DNA of 64,000 nucleotides, taken from Chelydra serpentina. Its lineage: Eukaryota; Chordata; Testudines; Chelydridae. Positions within the stretch are counted from its first letter, which is position 1, and each line of letters begins with the position of its first letter. The stretch covers positions 4,216,001 to 4,280,000 of the forward strand of contig JBAIAC010000027.1 of NCBI GenBank assembly GCA_037349315.1, given 5' to 3'. Below are positions 52,000 through 64,000 of this stretch, one piece after another. The position numbers and the translations under genes are program-made. The notes below the pieces were generated by a model. It saw only the letters and a list, made by a program, of their open reading frames with translations. It made no database searches and was not told the origin of the DNA.

Positions 52000-54900
52000 C
52001 ATTAGTGCTGCCAGGTTCCTCATCCGGGAGAAGAATAAGCAGGAGTGTTCGTCTGTGCGCCACTTACCCGGCCAAGCACCCACACTACCAGGGCGTGTTC
52101 ACGTAAACCTGCTAGGGCTGGTGCTTCCCAACCTACGGCATTAGCCACTAGTCGACAGAGCAGAGTCCTTCCCGGTGGAACCTGGGCTGTAATATTTTGC
52201 ATACTGATTGGGCATGGGAGATTGGGGCCGGGGTGGGGATCTCGGAACGGGAATGCTGACTCGCTGTGGTGCTGAAGGGGGTAGGGAGGCAGCAGAATCT
52301 TCTCAGTGAGGGGGAGTGTGGGGGTCTGTGCACTGTAAAAGCACCAGAGGAGCTGCTGGGTGCATGGAGCCTTGAACCGTGGGGAGGACGATTAGCAGAA
52401 CAGTGTGCATGGAGTCCCCCATCCCCACTCCCAAACAGCACGGGGTGTAATGCACCGTGCCCGGGAAAGGGTCTGGCTTTGCATCGCTCCAGTCTGGCTC
52501 CCTCATTAATGCCCTGCAGTGGAGTAATGAGTCGCAGCTTCCCTTTCATTTGTTTCTGTCCAATTCCTGGAGCAGCGAGGGGCCTGGGAGTCTGACTGGG
52601 AAGCTGCGTGAGACTGTCAGCAAAGCTGGGGATAATTATCTCAGGGGCAACAGATCCCCCACCCCAGGGGTCTGCCCGGCACGTTTGGCTGGGAGGCTTC
52701 CCATCATCCCCCCATGGTGGCTGACAGCTACAAGCAGCTGCAGTGATCCAGTGGGGAGTGGGTGTTTGTGGAGCCCTCCCCCGCGCCCAGCACTGCGATT
52801 TCCTCCCTCTCTTTCATATCGGGCCTCTGGCTGTTGAGAAGGGAGGGGAGAGTTTGGGGGATAATTGAGACGTCTAATCTTGATTAGGGCCCTAATTAAT
52901 TCAGCAAACCTGATAGTTTGCATAATACGAGCTCATTTCCCTCTGCCGGGGAAGCCTGGAAAGATTCAGTCCAAAGAACAAATCAGGCCAGTTCCCTTCA
53001 CTACATAGATTGTAAAGCATAGCTCGGGCTATGCAGCAGGCTGGTTTTGAGCTGGGGTGAAGGCCAGTGCCTGTGAAAGGGAGACAGCAGCGAATGGAGC
53101 CAGACACGGTGCAGCAAACTTCTCCCCCCACACGTTCACTGAACGCTCTTCGCTCCTGACCAGCAGCCCCCCTGCTGTTCCAGCCCTGGGCTCCCCCCTG
53201 CACACGTAGCTTTGCCGATGCTCCTTAGCTGTGACCCGCAGCCACCCACAGGATCCCTGCCAAACACCCACGCAGCTCTGCAAAAGCACCTCCCACCTAA
53301 CCTCCACCCCGTCTGTCCCAGCCCTGAGCTTCCCCATGTGTCGCCAGGGGGGCTGTGTGATCTGCTAAGGACAAGGCTGAGGCCAGGACACACCCTGTTG
53401 TTGTGAACTGGGAGCGAAATGGGCGTGAGACTGAAGCCCTGATGTTAGAGTGAATTTTACCTCGGGGCCTGGGCAGAGGTTAGGGGGACTGGAAGCTGGA
53501 CATGGAGCCTTTCACCTTTTAGCTGCTGGTTCCAAGTAAGCACTCAGCCGTCCGGGGTCCCGTCACAGGCAGGTGCCTCCTTCCTGGTTTACGATTTTGG
53601 CTCCTGCTCAGTTTCCCGCCTCCCTCCTCCAGGGCCCCAGGCCAGTGACCTGCAGGGCACTCTCCTCAGTGATTCAGGGCTAAGGGAGCAGCTGGTGATT
53701 GTAAGTAACGAGGACAGCACTGGCTAAAGGGAAGCTGGAAGAGGACGCGATTTCTTTGCTTGCGACTTGGCATCTGTGAACTGCACACACAGCTGGTCTC
53801 TTCTACAGCCTCCGGTTCCTGCCGCGCCTTTGTCGTGTCTGCCCCCAGCCCAAGTCTCTCACCTGCCTCTTCTGTCTTCTCTGTTTGTGCAGCACCTAGC
53901 TCGGGGGAGGCCTCTGTAGAAACAGGCTGAGATTTTCCAAGCCATTGGTCGTTTCAGACATCCGGTTCCTGCTAGAGCTGAATGGGCATTGGGCATCCCT
54001 AGCCCCTTGGAAAGTCTCACTCGTAGCAAACCAGGGAGTCATGCGTGTTTCAGGCTGCGCCGGGCGTGATGCAAGAAGCCTGCAGCCACTGGGGCGATAG
54101 CGTATGCTGAATCCCAGCTCAGGGTGGGGTTCGTGTGCAGAGACGGGTGGGGGGTGAGAGGTGGCCTGAGATAATCAGCCAGGTTGAAAAAGCCAAAAGC
54201 CCTGTATCCCTATGATCTCCCCCACCCCTCCCTGCCATAGGGCACGGGCAGTGCCCCAGTTCAGAATGATCCGCCCCCCACATCCAGCTCTGTCCCACCA
54301 CGTAACAAATCAGTGGATCAGCTGACCTGTAAACAGCAGGTAGCTGCCGCTGCTGTTCCAGCCCAGGATGAGAATTGTGTCTTGGCAGGGGCCCGCGGAT
54401 GGCCGAGTAGATGGGCTAACGGGGCCTGGTGGAGAGGGTAGCATGCATTTGTTCATGTCAGAAATACAGCATTGCTGAGAGGTGAACTTCCTCCTAGCTC
54501 GCATTGTGCCTGCTGGGTCCTTAATTCTACACCTGCCTGCGTTCCCCCCACTCTGGAGTCCTTGCCCTTCAGGGGGTGCACGTACACCCGCGAGGGCCAG
54601 GGCGCACTGTGCTGCTGAACGTGTGTTAGAGGAGAGGCCGAAAGAGCCTGTGGTATTTTCACTTTTGCAGAGCAGGTGTGCTCCCAAACTGGGTAATTAC
54701 ATTCTGCCTGCCCGCCCACCCCTTTCAGTTCAGTTAGACAGAGGCTTCCTGTCCTAATTGGAGGTGTTGCTACACTGGTGCGTTACACTTCAGAGGTGGC
54801 TGCATTTCAGCCAGTGCATGAAGCGATTCCTGTGTATGCCAATGTTGAGGTTTGCAAAACGCTATATAAGACGTCATTACTACTGCCTGATCCAGCCTGT

Positions 54901-56190
54901 GCCTAGTGTATTGTTGATAGGCAGCTGGAGGGACTATTGGGAACTATTTCATGTGTGTGGCTCCGTTGCAAACTCACCGGCTTCCTGAGCAGAGAAGCAG
55001 GTGGTTGTGATCTGTGGGAGGCACCAAAGGTTCTTGCACCTCGCTCTCCGGGTGACCTGTTGGCACGTTTCCTTTTTGTCTTGCACCTTGAGAGCCTGTG
55101 ATCGTTCACTGGGAAAGTAGAGCCGGAGCCAGCTTCTTACCCTGTCAAAGACTGACGTGTAAAAGCTGGAATGCGGCCCCTCTGCCCCCGGAGAAATGGC
55201 CTGTTTGAGTGGAGTCGGAGTACACCCACATGAGCTCCCTGACCTCATTGCTATTCCACCCCATGCTTGTAGGGTGACAGAGCGCCTGCAATGGCTTCTT
55301 ATGTGAATCCCCCAATGGTCATTATCCTCCATGGGGACTGGCTTTCAAAAACCAGGGAAACTGAAGGCTCTCCCCCGGGAAACCACGCCGGTAACGTCTG
55401 GAGTCGGTACAAACCATTTGCACCATAAACGCGACGTGGCTAAATTACAGAGATGTGAATTGAGAAGCTTCTTTCTCTCTTGCTGTTTCAGAGAGCAGGT
55501 GCAGCGTCAGCACAGGAGCGGCTTTTATTTCCTTCCTGCCAAAGGGATTCTGCAAACCATAATCACACTGAAAAATAAAAAAGGCCAGGCCAGGGTCAGG
55601 GGGAAAGCCAACCCCAGGCGTGCTGGCCATGGAGTGCTGGCCTGGGGTGGATGGCTCTGTGACAGCCACACCAGGGACTGAGCGAGGGGCCAGTGCTAAA
55701 CCCATGAGACGACAGCTTGAGCTAAAGCACTGGGCTAGCTCTCGAGATGTACAGACCCTAGCTACAGGTGGCGAACGCTGACCGGGGGTTACACCTGTGT
55801 ATGTGTGTACAGTGGGGCTGGGCAGAACTCAGCACAACAGGGCCCTGATCTCTAATCATATTCATAACGGGAGCTGGGTAGTGCTGTGCAGCCTAACACT
55901 CTGTAGCTCTCCCCATACGTGATCAGCCCCCTCCAATGTGCGGGGCTCAGGTGTCATGACATTTTGTGGTTCCATATTGAGAGAATTATGTCAGTAGCAA
56001 AACCAATCTCCATAATAGCTCTGTACAGGCAGTGATGCAAACTGTGAGCAGCCTAACCACTTCTAATTCCATGGGAATACCTCTTGGTCACCTCGCCATT
56101 TGTACTGCAAACACTTGCTCAGTGAGCTCTCTCAGTGGGGCTACATACTGATAGTCCCCTAGCAATCCAATCACCCCGGTTTATCCCTTA
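52000..56190. other. Intronic stretch without recognised features
   Basis: I see no exon-like peptide continuing C2B, no clear transposon termini and no tandem repeat. A possible old palindromic fragment ('gattttccaagccattgg ... ccttggaaagtctcac') lies at about 53,930-54,015. Confidence 0.5.
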
Positions 56191-56194
56191 AGGA

Positions 56195-56395
56195 ATGCAT
56201 TCTGGGGCGGGTAAGCAGGATTGCTTTCTAGCAACGACTGATGTTTCCACTTTGAAAGGAAGAGAGACTTATAAAATAGGGGATGATGCTTGCCTGTCTC
56301 ACAGAGCTGCGTGGGTTAATTATTGTGGGAGAGTTTGGAATCACTGGGTGAGGGTCTCTGGCCTGTGTGATGCCCCTTTTGGCCTTAACATCTAA
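56195..56395. repeat. Possible composite of MIR-like tail and CR1 end
   Basis: It contains 'cttgcctgtctcacagagctgcgtgggttaatta', which resembles the MIR-like tail, followed by 'gtctctggcctgtgtgatgcccc...ggccttaacatctaagg', which resembles a CR1 3' end. Both are strongly diverged and the call is tentative. Confidence 0.35.
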
Positions 56396-57159
56396 GGCTG
56401 ACATTTTTCAAATTCATCTGTCAGATTTGTGCATCCTCATAGGAAATTAACAAGAACTGGGGGACCAAACCCTGAAGCTGGTTTGGAAATTTCAGTCTGA
56501 GTTTATGCTCAGCCCCTGGAGATCCCAGCCTCAGGGTGGAAGAGGCTAAAGGAATACAAAGAACATAATGTTGTTTTAGAAATCTGCTACCGTATCACTA
56601 TGATATTGGCAGAAGATACCCCATAGCTACGGTCTAACAAAAACAATAGCTTTCTTAGGCTCTTCACCTCAGACAGTAGATGGCGCCCCTGTTCACCAGG
56701 GCATGAATACTCCCGCAAGACGAGGAAGAAAGTAAAGCCTATCAGCCAGAGAGAAACTGTAGTTCTACCTTTGCTGATGACGTTTTGTGTGGGTATGAGA
56801 CAGGCAATAACACCTATGGGTCTCCTTGACTACCTGTCTGTGGGATTGGTCGGCCTTGGCAGCTTTCATTCTGTGCGTGGTTCTGAGTGCTCTGAGAACA
56901 GGAAGGGGAACTCTATGTGTAGGTCAAGTGCTGCTGGGACAAAGGTAATTGTGTCCAAGAGTGATGGGGAAACAGATGGAAAAGCAGGTATGAAGTGAGT
57001 GATTCATCCTAAGAGGGCATTGCAAGAGAATGGGAGCAGAGAGGGAGGAGGGTTTGTCAGATCGCATGGGAGGCCTTGGCCTGTGACTCAGGAGAGAGTT
57101 GATAAGTTTCATCTTTACACTCTGTAGATAGCCATTCACCCGGACAAGCACCGATACTC

Positions 57160-57370
57160 ACATGGGAATTCCCAGATTGGATCAGACCAATGGTCCATCT
57201 AGCCCAGCACCAAGAGAAGTCAGCACCAGCTGCTTCAGAGGAGGATGAAAGACACCCTGCAGTTCTGGGATAACCAGCCTCTGGGGAGTTTCTTCCTAGC
57301 CCTAATAGTGTTTGGATTTCCATTTCTCTGCCATTTGTTGCTCTTACTGCTGATGATAATTCCAAAACCA
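57160..57370 (-). mobile_element. CR1 LINE 3' fragment
   Basis: It reads 'cagattggatcagaccaatggtccatctagcccagcacc', then 'cagcaccagctgcttcagagg', then 'ataaccagcctctggggagtttcttcctagcccta'. This is the complement of a CR1 3' tail of the same type as 36700-37210. Confidence 0.78.
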
Positions 57371-58033
57371 GTGTTCACAAAGGTGAATCACAAATGTATC
57401 CCTGTCCACTGAAAATCCTGGCAAACAATGACAGCAAATGCAGAAATCAGGAAGGTTCAAAAGCTGTTATGACCAGACATAAAGGTTAAATTCACTGAGC
57501 TATTTATTTTCAACCTGATTTAGCTACCCTGTAAGATTTGTTCCCATACAAGGTTCTGGATTATGATGTTGCGCCCGAGAAGTATTTTTTTCCCTTGGAG
57601 AATGTAATGACGAAATCAGCAAAGTGGAACAGCCGAAGGGTCATTTGTCGGTAGGGTTCATTTACGCTGGTGCTGGCCCACGATCATCGTTGACGAGCAT
57701 CCCCGTCTTATCTCCTTCTCCCACCACCGGCAGTGGAAAAGGTGAGATGGAGATAGCTCGACATGGCCAATTTAGGAAAATGTTCCACATTGTCTTTACT
57801 GTACAAAAAGCCTCGTAGCCCAGTTGGTGTGTGTGAAATCAGTGTGGAGAATCCTGTTCCACTTCCCAGTGCCAGCGGGGCACAACCACTGTCACAAACT
57901 GCACTAATCAGCCAAGGACTGAATGAGCCAAGGGAGACTGAGCTATCCCTTCTGTAAGCCCTAGAGGGAGCCCTCTAGATGGGCCTTGGGGAATGTTGGC
58001 AAGGCAGGGTTGTGAGTGGCTCCGACTGCCTCT

Positions 58034-58308
58034 GGCTACAGCTACACTATGGGGACTGTAGCAGCATAGGTATGGCACGAGCTACACTGGCATAATCCCA
58101 TGATGTAGATGCACCCTATGGCGACGGGTGTTTCCATTGCTGTAGCAACTCCACCTCCGTGAGTGGCCGTAGCTAGGTTGATGGAAGCATTCTTCCATCA
58201 ACCTAGTTGTGTCTCCGCCAGGGGCGAGGTTGGCGTAGCTACAGCATTCAAGGGTGTGAAATTTAGTGAGTGATGTAGCTATGTTGATCTAGATTATAAG
58301 TGTAGGCC
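58034..58308. mobile_element. MITE with ggctac...gtaggcc termini
   Basis: It starts ggctacagctacac and ends aagtgtaggcc, with TCT on both sides. A strong central palindrome ('ggttgatggaagcattcttccatcaacc') is present, and interior wording 'gtagctacagcattcaagg' recurs. The termini belong with the 'ggcttgtctacac' group but the flanking triplet is not TWA. Confidence 0.6.
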
Positions 58309-59807
58309 TCTGTCCTGTGACACAGTAAAAAAAACTTCGGTTGCCAGGTCTGTCAGTCGCTAAACTCACAGCAGAGCAATACATGCTACTATGTTCTGAA
58401 TGGGCTTTTTGTTTAAATGCAAAAGACAGAGGGGTTTGGAGAAGGAGACAAAGAAGTGAATGTTGGCAGAGCTGTTCATACGTGACTGCACTTTGTTTTA
58501 CCAGCACAGTTCTAGTGCCAGGAGTAAAGCGAACATGCTCGCTCTGTCTGTGTCCCAGCCAGTGTTCCCATTATTCATGGCTTGGCTTTGCAGCAAACAG
58601 CCCTCAATGTTGTATTGTTGTTCTTGGAAGTTTACGCAGTAGGAACATAGACATTTCTCATCTAGTCCAGCCCAGGGGAGTTGGGTGGATGAAGAGGGGT
58701 GAAATGTTTAGAGCAAAGTGGTGAAAAGCAGAGTCCTTTATGGAACAACTGAATGTGAGCCTTTGTGTTGTGCTTGGATTCTAGCCACGACTGTGATAGG
58801 TGCTTTAGAAATGCCTCGCCCTCTGTGCCCACGCTGGGCACTTGTTCCCTCGAGTCTTTCCCATTCACTCTGGGAATTCCATTGTCACGAGAGAACCTTG
58901 TCCAAAACTACCTGTGGTTGTTTCCCTGCTCTGTGGAACATCATCCACTTGAAGAAACAAATGCACTTTCTCTGCTCTCTTAACTGGTCACATACATTCT
59001 CAGCCTCCTGTATTTCGTCTAGGTTTTGCATTTGTGATCCCACTAGCTCAGCCGTTGCCTGGATCCTTTCCTTCTACCATAGCAAAAAGCAGGACAGCTG
59101 CTACCGGTGAATCTTGTGCCGGCAAGACTCGCCATAGAACGGTGCTAACCTTGCAGACTGTGCCTTTACCCTATAGATCCTTTTCAACCTGCAGAGTGTG
59201 GGCCCCGTTCAGATGCATGGCTGCTAGGTCTGTACAAAATGCCAACTGAGTTCAGTCTGGCCAGCCTATGTTTGGAAACTCCACCCCCACGTAGTTGAAA
59301 TTAACTGATCTCATTAAGATATGCAAATGAGGACATCATGGTAGCAGATTGCATTTCTTTACAAGCATGTTATTCCCCAGTGATTATTTTACAGCACATC
59401 AAAATAATGTACATGCAAACCTGCCTTGTGTAATTTAAACCTCTGTTTCTGGCTCTTTTTAACCTTCACATTTCATGGATGCTAATTTATTTAAAAGGGG
59501 GAGAGGGAAAAACAAAGTTCACCAGATTCCGTGGTTTTGGGATTTTTATTACAGGTGGGAGTTTCTAAGTACCTACATGACTTAGAAGCCCAAGTGCCAA
59601 TGAAAATCCACAGGGATTTGTGCTCCTAATCCCCTGTAGCAGGATGAGAAGTGTTATCAAAGTTATGCCAGAATCCGAACACAGGCTTCTCTCCTTCTCC
59701 CCTAATGGCTAATGCAGAAGGAGCTGCTCAAATGTGCCCAAAGTGGGTGAGTTTGCAGTCCCAGTCTATGGCTTTGCCTACATTGGAGTTCGTCAGGGTT
59801 ACATTAG

Positions 59808-59940
59808 CTAATTATTATTTTATTGCTGTAGCACCTAGGAAAGCTAGTTATGGGACCAGGACCCCGTTATGCTAGGGGCTGGACAAACGGGACAAAGAGG
59901 CACTCTCTTCCTCAGGCAGCTTTCGGGCTAAGTACAGCTG
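59808..59940. repeat. MIR-like SINE tail fragment
   Basis: It reads 'ttattgctgtagcacctagg', 'accaggaccccgttatgctaggggctggacaaac' and then 'aaagaggcactctcttcctcaggcagcttt'. It is the same family tail as 31215-31385. A similar short piece lies at about 60,970-61,030. Confidence 0.5.
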
Positions 59941-61227
59941 TACCATCAAAACCCTGCATATAGACAGGTTTGCACTGGTGAGTGGAATCAAGGGTCAATT
60001 GCCATGGTACTAATTGTGGTTTAGGAAGGGTTTTCCAGTAACTGGGGCAAATTCCCAGCGTAGGCAAGGCCTGTCTAATCCAGGCACCTGAGAGTCTGTA
60101 GCTCCAGCTGTCGCTTAGCTACAGACACAGCAGTTCATTATGTCTCCCAAATAGAGCTGTTCCTCTCCAAGGCAGGCAGAGGATGGGATGCCCACTAACT
60201 AGCCAGAACTCTTCCTGCAGCACGATCCCATTAGCCCATTAAATAGCCTTATTCTCCAGGCCAGCTGTGTGCAGATCTGACAGTCCAGATGAAGCCATTA
60301 CGTGCTGTTCCCTCTTTTCCAATGACTGTCTTCTCAAGTGTGATTAATGCTGGACTTTAGCGAGGTGGGGGCTGTGTTTAAATAAGCAGAGCTTCGAGTA
60401 TTGCTAATAACCGGGGTTGAGCAGGCTGTACCATGTGCACTGCTGCCCTGGTCCTTGGTGTGGCCAGGACTGCCTCTGTTGTTGTTTATATGTAGTCTGG
60501 GAGTGTGTGTAGGCCCTCGTGAAGGTGGGGAACCCCACGGTGCCAGGCGCGTTACAAACATCGACTAGATGACAGTTCTAGCAAGACAAGACTGACAGAT
60601 GTAGACAAGCAACAAAATAAACAACCCGCCAACATTTTCTTCTGGGTTAGTTTCCCCCACAGAGCGTGTGTGTGAGAATTAGCCAGTCAAATAGCAGGGT
60701 TGGCTGGCAGTAATTAGTGCTGGACATTAGGTCGGTAAAAAGCAGTACTACAGCCACCCCCCAGAGCCTGGCAGGCTCGATCCAGAAAAGTGCTGCAGGT
60801 TAGGCCAAGCCTGTGGAAGCGTTCCAAGCATGGTCTGCACAGTGCTTTACCAGTCAAGATGTCTTTCCCACCCCCACCCCAGCTCTCAGTGCTGTATGCG
60901 GAGCTATGTTGTTATTGTACTGCCCATCAGACTGCAGCGCAGTTGAAAAGGCTCCAGCCCCTGTTCCCGAGCAGGATCAGGGCCCTGTGGTGCCAGGGGT
61001 TATACACACAGAAGGACAAGGCAGTCCTTGCCCCAATATAATTCCAGTTACCCCAATTCCCTTTATCCAAAAATCCTAGGCAGCTGAAACCACAGCATGT
61101 CCCCATCAAGCCCTATGTTACTTAATCACTGCTAATAACGTCTCAATTAGCCGCTTAGCGCCTGCTAGTGCTAATCAGTGGCTTTGTATTTGTACAGTAG
61201 ATGTGAGCAATCAGCTGCACTTACTGA

Positions 61228-61428
61228 GGGCTTGTCTACACTGACATTTTATAGCACTCTCCCCCCTGAGCGCAGCAAGTCTGAGTGCTTTAAAGCGCTA
61301 GTGTAGACAGGCTCCAAGCGCTCATGGAGGTGGATTGCCAGGAGCGCTCGCGCGTGACCACACTCAAAGCGCTGCCGCGGGAGCGTTCCCCCAGCAGCGC
61401 TTTGAAGTTTCAAGTGGAGACATACCCT
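61228..61428. mobile_element. Harbinger-like MITE, first of an adjacent pair
   Basis: It starts gggcttgtctacac and ends gtggagacataccct, an imperfect inverted repeat. The interior has repeated 'agcgct' units and 'gtgtagacaggctcc' in the middle. It is GC-richer than neighbouring DNA and contains several CpG. It is non-coding. Confidence 0.65.
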
Positions 61429-61430
61429 AA

Positions 61431-61599
61431 GGCTTGGTCTACACTACCAGAGCAATTAGTTCTCCCAGTGTAGCCAGCGCGATGGCCACCGCAGGGCGTC
61501 TCCTGTCAACAGAGACTGCCTCTCGGGGAGGTGGAGTACCTATGCCAATGGAAAACGCTCTCCCATCGGTGCAGGTAATGTCGTCACTAGACAAGCCCC
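61431..61599. mobile_element. Harbinger-like MITE, second of an adjacent pair
   Basis: It starts ggcttggtctacac immediately after the TAA that follows the previous element, and ends actagacaagcccc. It shares 'gactgcctctcggggaggtgg' with the MITE at 6225-6453, so those two belong to one subfamily. Confidence 0.65.
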
Positions 61600-63945
61600 G
61601 AGACCTGTCCCATTTCAGCAACAGGACAGTGCCAGTAGTGTTTTACACTTTAAAATCGCGGACTGTCAGCATTACTCCCTTTATTTCTGTATCGGTGAAA
61701 TGGCAGTTCAGCCTGTCCAATTCTTTCAGATACCCGGGCGTGGAATAAACGGGTCTGCCACGCCATTTGGATAAACAGAGATGTACCGTAAATCCACTGG
61801 CTATCTGCTATCGAACCTCTTATCTCAGAGACAGGGACCACACCTCAATGGCACATTCTGTGGCTGCTCTTTCTCATGGTCTGCAGTTCCCCACAGACAG
61901 CGACCTGTAGGCATCGCCCTTCAGTTGCCACAGGGAGATCTCTGTAAAGATTTCAAAGATTGCCTCGTTGGCGGGGGGGGACCCCATCCTTCAGGTGGTA
62001 GGGCTCACAGGGAACGGGAGGTATTCAGATGCCTGTTACTCCCTGTACCACTTCAGTGGGGCACAAAGATGCACACAGGGCCACCAAGAGGCTCTCGAAT
62101 GGCCCTAGCTTTCTGCTCCCTTCCCTGTTCCTCTTCTCTCCTCTGTTCTAGTGCCTCTCCCCACTCCCCGACTGTAATTGTAGCTCTAATCCCTCCCCTC
62201 CCTCGCCTGGATTCCCGCCCTACCCCCAGACCGTGTACTCCTGACATCAGGTTGGCTCTGTTTCAGGAGGCAGCTGCTGCTGGACCAGTCAGCCCAGCTG
62301 CCTGTTGGCAGATTGTGAAGTAGCCTCCGGGTCAAACATTTGGGCCAGGCTGAATCGTACCACAGTGGCTTGTCCATCCCTTATGCAGCTCTTGTGGACA
62401 AAGGAGCCCAGTGCTATTGCACAAACTGTTCAAACCATCTCTCACCCCAGCCCCTTAATGCACCATTAACCCTCGCGCCTATAGTCCCCAACTGGTTTCA
62501 GCAGCAATGAGCTGACCGGGCTCCCACCCCCGCTCCTGTTTGCACCCTGGATCTGATCAGCTCTTTCTTCTCAGTGCTCTGTTGCAGCTGAGCTCGGTAA
62601 CATATTGCAGCAGAGTGAGCAGGGCTTCAAGTGCCAGCTCCTTGCTGGAGATCTTGCCGCACTGTAACACACCACATGCCCGTTGCAGGAGCACGCAAGT
62701 GCTTTGTTTGATGACAGATGCCATCTGAATAGGAATCCTTCCCGTTCCAGAGATGTTGCTGTCTGGCTCCTGGCACTGATCCCGCCAGCATCAGACTGGG
62801 TGCTTTGACGTTGAATAAAAGTGACCGTGCCATGAACCAGCATGAATGAAAAATTCTTTTTTATTTGATCCCCTTAGCATGACTGCAGTTTATTGGAGGG
62901 TTGGGAGGATGGGGAGGAAAAGCTCACCAGCTGTGAAGAGCAGACAGCTCCAAACTCAGAGCCATTCCGCCAGGCATACCAGTGGAAGGACCAGCTAGTG
63001 AACCACTGCATTAGCTGCCTTCGGCAGGATATTCAGTTTGGTTTATAGACGGTGAGTGGCTTTCAAGCACAGCAGCAGCATTCCTGGTGACTCTCTTCAT
63101 CCTAAAAACACCAGTCCCTCTCCCTCTGAGACATCAACAGAATGCCCCCAAGATGCTTCCTTGTGCCCCCTGCGCAGTGATGTAATCGCACCCCCCCCAA
63201 AGACTAGGCAGCAGCAAAAGCTGAACAAAGGTGGAAAAGCTTCCACTATCAGACCAGTGGATACAGTGTATGGCATGTGCGTGTGTCCATGCACCCCTGC
63301 AAATAGCTGTGCCCACCAGTGCAATCGTATTCAGGGACTGTTGGGAGATCTAGGAGTGGGTTAGTAGGCAGAGGCCATTGGAGCGGACCTGGCAAACCTT
63401 CTGCAAAGAGTAATTAGAGGTCTAATCAGTTTTTGCTTCTAAGTGATTTTCCCATGTTGGCAGTGTATGGGACCAAGTTGTGGGTCCTCTGATGAGTAAG
63501 GGCTGTGACAGCTCTCGGGGCCAGCAAGGGGCTGTCAGCAACATAGCCAACCAGGACATCAGGGATCTGGCAAAACGAATGCACTTCCAGGATGCTAATA
63601 CGTGGGCTCTGAGAGACAGTAGGCTTGTCAGGAGCAGCAGCAGCCTTTTCAGATGCAGGGCAATTTTTTCTCTCAGGGAGAATAAAATCAGTGATGCCTT
63701 CATTTGCTGGAGGGGATGGTGGGGCGGGGTTAGCGATGCTCTTGGCTGCGTTGGGGAAAAGAACCAGGGCAGTATTTCAAGCAGAGAGTTTTTAGTTTCA
63801 AGCGTTATGATTCTTCAGGACCAGACTTCTGGCAGAGTAAAGTGCTGGGTGTAGCCAGATAAGAGCACATATAAAATGGCACCTCCTAACTGAGCAGATC
63901 CACTCCTTGTGGGGCTGAATCTAGACCTGGCTGCTGTGCCAATGT
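61600..63945. other. Intronic stretch without recognised features
   Basis: No transposon ends, tandem repeats or conserved C2B peptide are seen. Confidence 0.5.
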
Positions 63946-63948
63946 CTA

Positions 63949-64000
63949 GGAACATGGGAACTGCCAGACAGAGTCAGATCCAAGGCCCACCTAATCTAGT
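63949..64000 (-). mobile_element. CR1 LINE 3' end, cut by the window edge
   Basis: It reads 'taggaacatgggaactgccagacagagtcagatcc' and 'aaggcccacctaatctagt', the complement of the CR1 3' terminus seen at 15808 and 30191, with substitutions. The rest lies beyond the window. Confidence 0.7.

Overview
The window is vertebrate nuclear DNA, almost certainly from a cryptodiran turtle. The evidence is four copies of a tRNA-derived SINE with a CR1-like tail (the tortoise PolIII/SINE type), many CR1 LINE fragments, old MIR-like SINEs, and hAT-like and Harbinger-like MITEs. No bacterial or phage signal is present.

Only one gene is supported. Four exons on the + strand (17-91, 12088-12197, 49212-49338, 50439-50596) join in frame at consensus splice sites. 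They encode an internal part of a double-C2-domain protein that I identify as DOC2B: most of C2A, the C2A-C2B linker and the first third of C2B. Counted against my recollection of mammalian numbering, they cover about residues 152-308 and carry the known Ca2+ ligands D157, D163, D218, D220, D297 and D303. The start codon and N-terminal Munc13-interacting region lie upstream of the window. The rest of C2B, including the polylysine strand, lies beyond it. DOC2B is a high-affinity Ca2+ sensor for spontaneous and asynchronous vesicle fusion.

Layout: (1) 1-12,197, two C2A exons around a 12.0-kb intron with a CR1 fragment, one SINE and two Harbinger-like MITEs. (2) 12,198-49,211, a 37-kb intron that is a graveyard of transposons: two substantial dead CR1 copies, three more SINEs, five hAT-like non-autonomous elements, several MITEs, MIR relics and long dinucleotide tracts. 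Two of the hAT insertions are nested in older repeats and can be read base by base from their target duplications. (3) 49,212-50,596, the C2A-end and C2B-start exons around a 1.1-kb intron. (4) 50,597-64,000, the first 13.4 kb of the next intron, with sparser repeats including a back-to-back MITE pair.

I found no complete gene, RNA gene, CRISPR array, intact transposase or reverse transcriptase, and nothing I would call a new biological system. The most informative structures are the nested insertions, the inverted pair of related hAT elements inside one intron, and the local direct duplication near 25 kb. Long stretches with no recognised repeat are listed as such; some may hold conserved regulatory DNA, which cannot be judged from one sequence.
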